Assembly (NCBI RefSeq): GCF_000380165.1
Contig: NZ_KB904678.1
Location: forward strand, 1 to 50,416
Reading direction: 5' to 3'
DNA: 50,416 nucleotides
Source: Wenjunlia vitaminophila DSM 41686
Lineage (GTDB): Bacteria; Actinomycetota; Actinomycetes; Streptomycetales; Streptomycetaceae
Below the pieces are notes generated by a model. The model was not told the origin of the DNA. It did no database searches and was given only the letters and a program-made list of their open reading frames with translations. The position numbers were made by a program, and so were the translations under genes. This document shows, one piece after another, positions 43,969 to 50,416 of this stretch; position 1 is the first letter of the stretch, and every line of letters starts with the position of its first letter.

Positions 43969-44778
43969 ATGGCCCGCAGCGCCCAGGATCCATGGCGGAA
44001 CGGAGCCGCCCCGCACCTTCCCGCGCGCCTGGGCCACTTCCCCGGGGTCTGTCTGCTGCCGGGCGACCCGGCGCGGGTGGACCTGGCCGCCACGGTGCTG
44101 TCGGACTTCTCCGTCCTCGGGCAGCGCCGCGAGTTCCGCATCGGGACCGGCCAGGTGGCCGGCGTCCCCGTCGCCGTGTGCTCCACGGGCATCGGGGGAC
44201 CCTCCACGGAGATCGCCGTCGTCGAACTGGCCCGGCTCGGCGTGCACACGGTGCTCCGGGTCGGGGGCATGGGAGCGCTGCGGGACTGGGTCCGCCCCGG
44301 TTCGGTGTGCGCGGTCACCCACGCGGTGCCGCGTACCGGAGCAGCGGCCGTCTACGCGCGGGACTCCGAGCCCCGCACCGCCGACCCCGAGGTGCTCGAC
44401 GTGCTGCGCGCCGAGGCGACCGCCCTGGGCACGGAGCTCGCCCGGATCACGGTCGCCTCCAGCGACACCTACTACCTCGGCCAGGGCCGGCCGCTGCCCG
44501 GCCTCGAGGCCGCCTCCGCCGCGCACCTGGCCGCGCTGCGCGGACTGGACGTGGACGGGATCGACATGGAGACCGAGACGGTGTTCTCGGTGGCCCGGGC
44601 GCTGGGCCTGCGGGCCGGTGCGCTGTTGGTCGCGCACGCCAACCGGGCCACCGACGCCTGGCTCGAGGACTACGAGCCGGCCCAGCTCGCCATGCTGCGG
44701 CTGGCCGCGCGCAGCGCCCACCGCCTCGGGCAGCCCGCCCAGGTTCCCCCGGCGCGTCGGGACGGTGCCCCGGCATGA
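43969..44778 (+). CDS. Nucleoside phosphorylase (uridine phosphorylase-like)
   Basis: A 269-residue PNP/UDP-family enzyme. LLPGDPARVDLAATVL binds phosphate, CSTGIGGPSTEIAVVEL and VLRVGGMGALRDWV are core motifs, and GIDMETETVFSVARALGLRAGALLV binds the ribose and base end. It should split a pyrimidine nucleoside with phosphate into base and ribose 1-phosphate. GGAGG seven bases before the ATG supports the start. First gene of the rightward operon; its stop overlaps the dehydrogenase gene start (ATGA). Confidence 0.88.
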   Translation: MARSAQDPWRNGAAPHLPARLGHFPGVCLLPGDPARVDLAATVLSDFSVLGQRREFRIGTGQVAGVPVAVCSTGIGGPSTEIAVVELARLGVHTVLRVGGMGALRDWVRPGSVCAVTHAVPRTGAAAVYARDSEPRTADPEVLDVLRAEATALGTELARITVASSDTYYLGQGRPLPGLEAASAAHLAALRGLDVDGIDMETETVFSVARALGLRAGALLVAHANRATDAWLEDYEPAQLAMLRLAARSAHRLGQPAQVPPARRDGAPA

Positions 44779-45929
44779 GCGGCCGCACCGGATCGACCTC
44801 CCCCACACTGACTGCCGGGCCCCGCCACGGCGCGGGGCACGTCGGGGGGCACCTCACCGGCCCGGCACCCGCTGCCGGCGTCGGCCCGCCGGCCCGCCCC
44901 ACCCCGGAGGACGCCAGGGCCCGGTTCTTCGCCCCCGACCCCGCGCGGGTGACCGCCGACCTCTCGGTGCGGCTCGGCTCCCTGCTCCTGGACAGCCCCG
45001 TGATGCCGGCCTCCGGTTGCTTCGGCCCCGAGCTCGAGGGCCTGTTGCCCATGGACCGGCTCGGCGCGGTCGTCACCAAGACCGTCTTCTCCGCCCAACG
45101 CGGGGGCAACGCGGCGCACCGGCTCAGCGAGACCGGAATGGGCATGATCAACAGCGTGGGCATCCCCAGCCCGGGCGTCCCGGGGTTCCTGCGGGACGTC
45201 CTGCCCCGTTACCACGCCACCGGCCGCCCGGTCGTGGTCAGCGTGGGAGGACTGCGGCCCGAGGAGTACGCCGAGGTGGCCGAGGAACTCGGCGACGCCG
45301 AGTACGCCGCCCTGGAGATCAACGTCTCGTGTCCCAACCTGGAGCACGGGGGCACCGAGATCGGGGCCGACCCGGAGGCGGTGGCCCGGATCACCCGCGA
45401 GGTGCGGCACCGTGCCGGCGGCCGTCCGGTCTGGGTCAAGCTGGCCCCCATGGTGGCGTCGGTCACCGAGGTGGCGCGGGCCGCGCACCGGGCCGGGGCC
45501 GAGGCCCTGGTCGTCGCCAACTCCTACCCCGGGATGGTGGTCGATCCCGGCACCGGGCGGCCCGTGCTCGGCAACACCGTGGGCGGGGTGTCGGGACCCG
45601 CCGTCAAGCCCCTGTCCCTGCGGTTGGCCTGGCTGGTGGCGCAGGCGGTCCCCGTCCCGGTCATCGGGTGCGGTGGGGTCTCCACCGCCCAGGACGCCCT
45701 GGACTACCTGCGGGTCGGTGCCGCCGCCGTCCAGGTGGGCACCGCGACCTTCGCCCGTCCCCAGGCCATGGCGGAGATCGTCCGGGAACTCGACGACCGC
45801 TGCGCGGGGGCCGGCGTGGCTAAGCTGCCTGAGCTGGTCCGCCCGGGGGGCGATCACGAGGACGCGACCACGCCGACACGGCACCCCGGACGGTCCGCCG
45901 ACGACCGACCGTCCCGGGGAAACGGATAG
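44775..45929 (+). CDS. Dihydroorotate dehydrogenase, class 1B (catalytic subunit)
   Basis: A 384-residue FMN barrel protein. After a 55-residue Gly/Pro/Ala-rich N-terminal extension unusual for the family come SVRLGSLLLDSPVMPASGCFG, VTKTVFSAQRGGN, NSVGIPSPG, ALEINVSCPNLEHGG with the catalytic Cys186, VWVKLAP, NTVGGVSGPAVKPLSLRL and PVIGCGGVSTAQDALDYLRVGA. The Cys rather than Ser base marks class 1, and the PyrK-like partner at 49212-50072 marks class 1B, which exchanges electrons with NAD(H). It could work in either direction; context suggests orotate (or another pyrimidine) reduction. Confidence 0.88.
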   Translation: MSGRTGSTSPTLTAGPRHGAGHVGGHLTGPAPAAGVGPPARPTPEDARARFFAPDPARVTADLSVRLGSLLLDSPVMPASGCFGPELEGLLPMDRLGAVVTKTVFSAQRGGNAAHRLSETGMGMINSVGIPSPGVPGFLRDVLPRYHATGRPVVVSVGGLRPEEYAEVAEELGDAEYAALEINVSCPNLEHGGTEIGADPEAVARITREVRHRAGGRPVWVKLAPMVASVTEVARAAHRAGAEALVVANSYPGMVVDPGTGRPVLGNTVGGVSGPAVKPLSLRLAWLVAQAVPVPVIGCGGVSTAQDALDYLRVGAAAVQVGTATFARPQAMAEIVRELDDRCAGAGVAKLPELVRPGGDHEDATTPTRHPGRSADDRPSRGNG

Positions 45930-45935
45930 CTGACC

Positions 45936-46781
45936 ATGCAAGTTGTCACGCGCGCGCTTCGAGTGATCAGGGCCCTGGCCATGAACCGCCAGGGAATGAG
46001 CCTGCAACAACTCCACGAGGAACTGGACACCCCGATCAGCAGCATGCACCGGGTGCTGTCCACCCTCGTCGAGGAGCGCTACGTCACCAGGTCGCCACTG
46101 AACCGGCGCTACTTCCTCGGCCCGGCCTCGACCGAACTCTTCGGCTCCTTCACCGGTGAGCACGGGACGCTGGTGACGCCGCCCGGGCCGCTGGTCGAGG
46201 CCGCCCGGGAGAGCGGCGAGACGGTGTTCCTCACCAACCTCATGGGCACCCGGCTGGTGTGCGTCTCGCTGGTGGAGGCCCGCCACCCGCTGCGGCTGTA
46301 CGTGCGGGCCGGTCAGGAGATGCCGCCGCACGCCGCGGCCTCGGCCCGCAGCGTGCTGGCGTACCTGCCGCCCGCCCAGGTCAGGCTGATCCTGGGCGAG
46401 GCGCAGCTCACCGCGTACACCCCGGACACCCCCCGCACGGTGAGCGAGGTCGAGGAGCACCTGACCCGGGTCCGGGACCAGGGCTACGACGTGTGCGCCA
46501 ACGAACTCGACGACGACGTCTGGGCGGTCTCCGCGCCGGTGTTCACCTCCACCGCGCAGTCCGTCTCCAGCGTCACCCTGGCCGCCGCCGGCAACCGGAT
46601 GCGCGACCCGATCCAGCGCACCCGCGCCACCGAGGTCGTGCTGCGCGCGGCGCGGCTGATGTCCCAGGAGATGGGTTACACCGGGGACTTCGGCACCCGG
46701 CCCACCCCGACAGGAAGCACAGCGGCCCCGGCCGGCGAGGCCGCGGGCAAGGCACTGATCAACCCTCCGAGAAAGGGATAG
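45936..46781 (+). CDS. IclR family transcriptional regulator of the nucleobase operon
   Basis: A 281-residue regulator embedded in the operon it probably controls. The winged helix is VVTRALRVIRALAMNRQGMSLQQLHEELDTPISSMHRVLSTL (about 3-45), followed by the effector domain (HAAASARSVLAYLPP; VRDQGYDVCANELDDDVWAVSAPVF; SVSSVTLAAAG). The C-terminal 35 residues are Pro/Ala/Gly-rich. It starts six bases after the dehydrogenase stop. TTCCAT-NN-ATGGAA palindromes in the 43.7-44.0 kb gap are its likely sites; the effector may be a pathway pyrimidine. Confidence 0.9.
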   Translation: MQVVTRALRVIRALAMNRQGMSLQQLHEELDTPISSMHRVLSTLVEERYVTRSPLNRRYFLGPASTELFGSFTGEHGTLVTPPGPLVEAARESGETVFLTNLMGTRLVCVSLVEARHPLRLYVRAGQEMPPHAAASARSVLAYLPPAQVRLILGEAQLTAYTPDTPRTVSEVEEHLTRVRDQGYDVCANELDDDVWAVSAPVFTSTAQSVSSVTLAAAGNRMRDPIQRTRATEVVLRAARLMSQEMGYTGDFGTRPTPTGSTAAPAGEAAGKALINPPRKG

Positions 46782-46784
46782 CAG

Positions 46785-47351
46785 ATGGCGGAACCGTCCT
46801 TCCCGGTCGACGACGTCAGGTCCCGGCGGCACGCCGAGCTCCTCGCCGACATAGCGGCCAGCGCGATCCCGCACCGCGGACACCTCACGGACCTGCTGGA
46901 GTTCGCGGAGATGCGCGCCCTGCAACGCCCGTCGGTGCTGCGCCGGGTCGCCGCGGACCTGGGCGCGGCGGTTCCGCCCGACACCACCCGGCTGGTGGCA
47001 GCGGGCTGGCCCGCGGCCGTGCTGGCCACCGCGATCTCCCTGCACACCGGTCTCCCGTTGACCGTGGTGACCCCCGACGACGCGTCGGCGACCGGCGCGC
47101 CTTCGGCCGCCGCGGTCGCCCTGGTGGTGCCCTCGACCGCCGCCGACGCGGAGGTCCAGGCCCACGTCGAGGCGCTGGCCCAGGCCGGAGCCCGGGTGAA
47201 CGCCGTCCTTTCGGTGCTGGCGGACGGGCCCGGGTCGACCGGCGCCCCCTCCGGCACCCCGGTGTCCGCGGGTGCGGACGCCTCCGCACGCCCCCGCCCA
47301 GTCCGTGTGTCGGTCCTGGGTCTTGAGGAACTCCACAGCGCACGCCCGTAG
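46785..47351 (+). CDS. Degenerate phosphoribosyltransferase-like protein (first of a pair)
   Basis: A 188-residue protein with the outline of orotate phosphoribosyltransferase. RHAELLADIAASAIPHRGHLTD resembles the family start, TTRLVAAGWPAAVLATAISLHTGLPLTVV matches the hood/core strand that reads VGVEAGGIPLA in active enzymes, and ALVVPSTAADAEVQAHVEALAQAGARVNAVLSVL matches the PRPP-loop strand. The two Asp and TTG of the PRPP loop are replaced by Pro-Ser and Ala, so PRPP transfer is unlikely. It follows the IclR gene by three bases. A sensor or scaffold role is inference. Confidence 0.6.
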   Translation: MAEPSFPVDDVRSRRHAELLADIAASAIPHRGHLTDLLEFAEMRALQRPSVLRRVAADLGAAVPPDTTRLVAAGWPAAVLATAISLHTGLPLTVVTPDDASATGAPSAAAVALVVPSTAADAEVQAHVEALAQAGARVNAVLSVLADGPGSTGAPSGTPVSAGADASARPRPVRVSVLGLEELHSARP

Positions 47352-47360
47352 GAGGACGTT

Positions 47361-47870
47361 ATGACCCGCCCACCCAGCCCGCAGGACGTGCTGGCCGCCG
47401 TCCGCGACCTCACCCAACTCCGTGACGGCGCCGTGGACATCGACCACAGCCGCTCCGCCGCGGCCATGGAGACCGTCGGCCGGGCGATGGCCGACGCCCT
47501 GCGTCCCCACCGACCCGAGACCGTACTGACCTGGGACGACAGCGACAACGCGGTGCTGGGGCACGTCCTCGCCCGCGAGTCGGGCGTCCCCGCGGTCCCG
47601 TTCCGCCTCCAGGACGGCGTCATCGACGTGGACGTCGAGCTGGTCCGGGGACGGCAGGTGGCGCTGGCCGTGCTGCACGGCGTGCCGGCGTTCCTGCTGC
47701 GGCAGGTGCGGTCCTACCTCGACGCCCACCAGGCGACCCTGGAGGCGGTCGCCGAGGCGGTGGGCCCGCGGCCCTCCGGGGAGACCGCGGTGCCGCACCA
47801 CCTGGTGCTGGTGGACCAGCACACCCTGACCCCCGCAGCCCGGGACACCGGTACCGACCATGCGCACTGA
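47361..47870 (+). CDS. Degenerate phosphoribosyltransferase-like protein (second of a pair)
   Basis: A 169-residue protein. VDIDHSRSAAAMETVGRAMADALRPHRPETVLTWDDSDNAVLGHVLARESGVPAVPFRL resembles the first half of an orotate phosphoribosyltransferase, with WDDSDNAVLG in place of the usual GxAxGGxPLG loop. GVIDVDVELVRGRQVALAV follows, but no PRPP motif (DDxxTTG) exists anywhere. It may form a pair with the product of 46785-47351, each providing half of a remodelled site; this is a guess from fold outline only. Its end overlaps the carbamoylase start by 11 bases. Confidence 0.5.
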   Translation: MTRPPSPQDVLAAVRDLTQLRDGAVDIDHSRSAAAMETVGRAMADALRPHRPETVLTWDDSDNAVLGHVLARESGVPAVPFRLQDGVIDVDVELVRGRQVALAVLHGVPAFLLRQVRSYLDAHQATLEAVAEAVGPRPSGETAVPHHLVLVDQHTLTPAARDTGTDHAH

Positions 47871-49215
47871 GCACGACGAGCGGCGCCCCACCGCCGCCCC
47901 CACCGTCCCCGCCCAGCGGGTCCGGGACCTCGCCGACCAGGTGGACGCCCGGAGGCTGGCCGGGCTGATCGAGGAGTTCGCCTCGCTCAGCGAGGGAGAC
48001 GGGGCCGGGGTCACCCGGCTCGGCTACACCCCGATGGAACGCCGGGCGCACGAGCGGTTCGCCGCCCACATGCGCGACCTGGGCCTGACCACCTGGACCG
48101 ACGCGGCGGGCAACACCCACGCGCTGCGCCCGGGTCGCCTCAGCGAGCGGCGCGGCGCCCTGGGCACCGGCTCGCACCTGGACAGCGTCCCCGAGGCCGG
48201 ACGGTTCGACGGGATCGCCGGCGTGGTGGCCGCGATGGAGGTGGCCCGGGTCCTGGCCGACAACGACGCCGCGCACGACCACCCGCTGCGGTTCGTGGCC
48301 TTCGCCGCCGAGGAGGGCGCCAGGTTCGGCCAGGCGTGCACCGGCAGCCGGATCGCGGCCGGACTGACCCGCGCCACCGACCTCGACGGGTTCCGGGACG
48401 CCGCGGGCACCACCCTCGCGGACGCTATGCGCCAGGTCGGTCTGGCCCCCGAGGGGGTGGACGCCGCACGGTGGGACCCGGCGGAGTGGAACGCGTTCGT
48501 CGAGCTCCACATCGAACAGGGCAACGTGCTGGAGAGCCTGGGCCTGCCCGTGGGCATCGTTGACGAGATCTCCGGGAGCAGCCGGCTGCGGCTCAGCCTC
48601 ACCGGTCGGGCCTCGCACACCGGGGGCACCCCGATGCGCGACCGCGCCGACGCCCTGACCGCGGCGGCCGAGTGCGTGCTGCTCGCGGAGGAACTGGCCA
48701 CCGACTCGCGGCACCACGGCACCCGCATCACCGTCGGCAAGCTCGAGGTCCGGCCCGGCTCCATCACCACCATCCCGGGACAGGTCGAGATGGCGGTGGA
48801 CATCAGGGACGTGGACAGCGACCGGCAGCGCCACACGGCGGCGGAGTTCGTCGCCCGGTCCCGCGAGGTGTGCGAGCGCCGCGGGATCGCCCTGCGGGCC
48901 CAGGACCTCGCCGACGCCTCCCCGGTGATCCTCCCGGTGTGGCTGGCCGACACGGTCGCCGAGGCCTGCACCGCGCTGGACGTCAGGTATCACGTCATGA
49001 CCAGCGGTGCCAGCCACGACAGCCAGATGATCAACCACGTGGTGCCCACGGGCATGATCTTCGTGCCCAGCAAGGACGGGCTCAGCCACACCCCGGCCGA
49101 GCAGACCGCCCCGGAGGAACTCGCCGCGGGCACCCGGGTGCTCCTGGCCACCCTGCTCCGGCTGGACGGTCTCCTCGCGGAGCCGGCGAACACCACGAAG
49201 GAGCGGGCCGCATGA
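47860..49215 (+). CDS. M20 family N-carbamoyl-amino-acid hydrolase/allantoate amidohydrolase
   Basis: A 451-residue dinuclear-zinc amidohydrolase of the hydantoinase/carbamoylase family. GTGSHLDSVPEAGRFDG gives the first His and the bridging Asp, FAAEEGARFG the Glu pair, ELHIEQGNVLE the second His, TGRASHTGGTPM the dimerisation-domain His, and SGASHDSQMINHVVPTGMIFVPSKDGLSHTP the last ligand and substrate loop. The family removes carbamoyl groups from N-carbamoyl amino acids, releasing NH3 and CO2. Beside dihydroorotase and DHODH genes, N-carbamoyl-aspartate is the obvious substrate. The stop overlaps the PyrK-like gene start (ATGA). Confidence 0.9.
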   Translation: MRTEHDERRPTAAPTVPAQRVRDLADQVDARRLAGLIEEFASLSEGDGAGVTRLGYTPMERRAHERFAAHMRDLGLTTWTDAAGNTHALRPGRLSERRGALGTGSHLDSVPEAGRFDGIAGVVAAMEVARVLADNDAAHDHPLRFVAFAAEEGARFGQACTGSRIAAGLTRATDLDGFRDAAGTTLADAMRQVGLAPEGVDAARWDPAEWNAFVELHIEQGNVLESLGLPVGIVDEISGSSRLRLSLTGRASHTGGTPMRDRADALTAAAECVLLAEELATDSRHHGTRITVGKLEVRPGSITTIPGQVEMAVDIRDVDSDRQRHTAAEFVARSREVCERRGIALRAQDLADASPVILPVWLADTVAEACTALDVRYHVMTSGASHDSQMINHVVPTGMIFVPSKDGLSHTPAEQTAPEELAAGTRVLLATLLRLDGLLAEPANTTKERAA

Positions 49216-50072
49216 GCGTGCCGAACGGTTGGACGCTGGCACCGGTAGGCGGGCCGCGCCCCGGCAGCCCCACCTGGGACCGGGCCGAGGTGGTGGAGAA
49301 CGCCCCGGTCGGTGACCGCCACTACCGGATGCGGCTCGCCGCACCCACCATCACCGCGTCGGCCCGGCCGGGTCAGTTCGTCATGGTGTCGGTGCCCGAG
49401 GAGACCTCGGTCCGTGCGGTGCTGCCGCGCCCCATGGCGATCCACCGCAGGCACCCGACCGACGGCCAGGTGGAGATCGTGTACGGGGTGCGCGGGGTCG
49501 GCACCCAGGCGTTGAGCCAGGTGCCGGTCGGCGGTGCCCTGCAGGTCGTCGGCCCACTCGGCCGGGGCTTCGACCTGGCGCCGGAGACCCGGCGGCTGCT
49601 GCTCGTCGGCCGGGGCATCGGGGTGTGCTCGCTGATGACCTGCGCGGAGGACGCGGTTGCCGCCGGTGTGGAGGTGACCGCCGTGGTCAGCGCCCGTACC
49701 CGGGACGCGCTCGTGGGCGCCTCGGACTACCGGGAGCTGGGGATATCCCGGCTGATCGAGGTCACCGACGAGGAGGGGGACAGCGACCCCCACACGGTGG
49801 GTGCGCTGCTGCGGGACGCGCTGGACGAGGCCCCCGCGCAGCAGGTCCTGACGTGCGGCTCGGAACGTCTCACCGCGCTGTGCGCGCGGCTCGCCGACCG
49901 GTGGGCGGCGACCCTGCAGGTGTCCCTGGAGGCGCACATGGCCTGCGGTCTCGGCTACTGCCACGGGTGCGCGACGGCGGCGACGACCGCAGCCAGCGAG
50001 TCCGCGCTGATCTGCGCCGACGGGCCGGTGTTCGCGGTGCGCCGGGAGGGGCGGGTGTCGGCACGTGGCTGA
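49212..50072 (+). CDS. Dihydroorotate dehydrogenase electron-transfer subunit (PyrK-like)
   Basis: A 286-residue flavoprotein with a ferredoxin-reductase layout. An FAD barrel contains PGQFVMVSVPE and RAVLPRPMAIHRR (R-P-x-A flavin motif). The NAD domain begins LLLVGRGIGVCSLMTCAEDA, although PyrK normally has GGG-I-G. The C-terminus carries a 2Fe-2S site: Cys245, Cys250, Cys253 and Cys268 (C-x4-C-x2-C-x14-C) in ACGLGYCHGC and LICADGPVF. It passes electrons between NAD(H) and the FMN of the class 1B dehydrogenase encoded at 44775-45929. The two partner genes are separated by four others, an unusual order. Confidence 0.9.
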   Translation: MSVPNGWTLAPVGGPRPGSPTWDRAEVVENAPVGDRHYRMRLAAPTITASARPGQFVMVSVPEETSVRAVLPRPMAIHRRHPTDGQVEIVYGVRGVGTQALSQVPVGGALQVVGPLGRGFDLAPETRRLLLVGRGIGVCSLMTCAEDAVAAGVEVTAVVSARTRDALVGASDYRELGISRLIEVTDEEGDSDPHTVGALLRDALDEAPAQQVLTCGSERLTALCARLADRWAATLQVSLEAHMACGLGYCHGCATAATTAASESALICADGPVFAVRREGRVSARG

Positions 50073-50416
50073 GCGCGGGTTCCTGATTCGTGGTGCGCGG
50101 GTGTTGGGGGGTGCGCCGCGGGATGTTCTGGTGGTGGGTGGTGTGGTGGCTGAGGTGGGTGTGGGTGTGTCGGCTGGTGGTTCGGGTGGTGGTGGTGTGC
50201 GGGTGGTGGATGCGGAGGGGTTGGTGTTGTTGCCGGGGTTGGTGGATTTGCATACGCATCTTCGGGAGCCGGGTCGGGAGGATGCGGAGACGGTGGCGAC
50301 GGGGACGCGTGCGGCGGCGCGGGGTGGGTTTACGGCGGTGCATGCGATGGCGAATACGTTTCCGGTGGCGGATACGGCGGGTGTGGTGGAGCAGGTGTGG
50401 CGGTTGGGGCGGGAGT
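50065..50416 (+). CDS. pyrC: Dihydroorotase, N-terminal part (cut by window edge)
   Basis: The first 117 codons of a type I dihydroorotase, which interconverts dihydroorotate and N-carbamoyl-aspartate. DLHTHLREPGRE carries the HxH zinc ligands, and ETVATGTRAAARGGFTAVHAMANTFPVAD is the classic continuation. It starts with GTG 50065, overlapping the PyrK-like gene by eight bases. Base use changes abruptly: from codon 7 on, every codon ends in G or T, whereas its neighbours mostly end in C. This points to a separate origin. It could be the sole pyrC or a catabolic copy. Confidence 0.85.
   Translation, partial: MAERGFLIRGARVLGGAPRDVLVVGGVVAEVGVGVSAGGSGGGGVRVVDAEGLVLLPGLVDLHTHLREPGREDAETVATGTRAAARGGFTAVHAMANTFPVADTAGVVEQVWRLGRE

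Noticed and set aside
44670-48014. Open frame of over 1100 codons on the minus strand
   Set aside because: It lies opposite five well-supported genes, is Gly/Arg/His/Val-rich with no domain, and results from the high GC content.

Overview
The base composition (very high GC, C/G-rich third codon positions) and the gene content point to an actinomycete. A kinase fused to a solute-binding protein, an ectABCD cluster, a Lsr2-style small HTH protein, a PHO box before a PiT transporter and many GTG starts fit a Nocardiopsis-like or other Streptosporangiales/Streptomycetales genome. Genus placement is inference. No tRNA, rRNA or CRISPR array was seen. The left edge cuts an IS481-type transposase and the right edge cuts a dihydroorotase.

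Layout. 1-5.5 kb: transposase tail, enoyl-CoA hydratase, small HTH protein, ABC-F ATPase with a putative two-peptide leader, VOC protein, and the first copy (A) of a paralogous pair of large unknown proteins. 5.6-10.5 kb: alpha/beta hydrolase, class II aldolase, PHO-box-controlled phosphate permease with a small membrane partner, and a CbiX-like protein that has lost its metal-chelating histidines. 10.5-15 kb: a receptor kinase fused to an SBP_bac_5 sensor, and an amidohydrolase. 15.3-18.8 kb: ectABCD for ectoine and 5-hydroxyectoine, with a long insertion in EctA. 18.8-24.5 kb: a uronate/aldarate oxidation cluster (uronate dehydrogenase, 5-dehydro-4-deoxyglucarate dehydratase, ketoglutarate semialdehyde dehydrogenase, IclR regulator) with one uncharacterised protein and a motif shared by its two divergent promoters.

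24.6-33.4 kb: tandem TerD protein, the second unknown paralog (B), a secreted TIGR03118-type propeller, APC permease with a methyltransferase, AraC regulator divergent from a MerB-like protein, and a DUF1203 protein. 33.5-40.2 kb: a lower-GC XRE regulator, small proteins, two VOC proteins, a 45-residue Asp-Gly-rich peptide overlapping a protein-isoaspartate-methyltransferase homologue (a candidate RiPP locus), and an Asp2/XcbB-like hydrolase bracketed by a perfect 31-bp direct repeat.

40.2 kb to the end: a NitT/TauT-type ABC transporter divergent from an operon of nucleoside phosphorylase, class 1B dihydroorotate dehydrogenase, IclR regulator, two degenerate phosphoribosyltransferase-like proteins, an M20 carbamoylase, a PyrK-like electron-transfer subunit and a dihydroorotase. 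Most of these genes overlap or nearly abut. The enzymes read naturally as pyrimidine biosynthesis run backwards: orotate to dihydroorotate to N-carbamoylaspartate to aspartate, with import and IclR control. I regard this cluster and the peptide/methyltransferase pair as the best candidates for undescribed biology.
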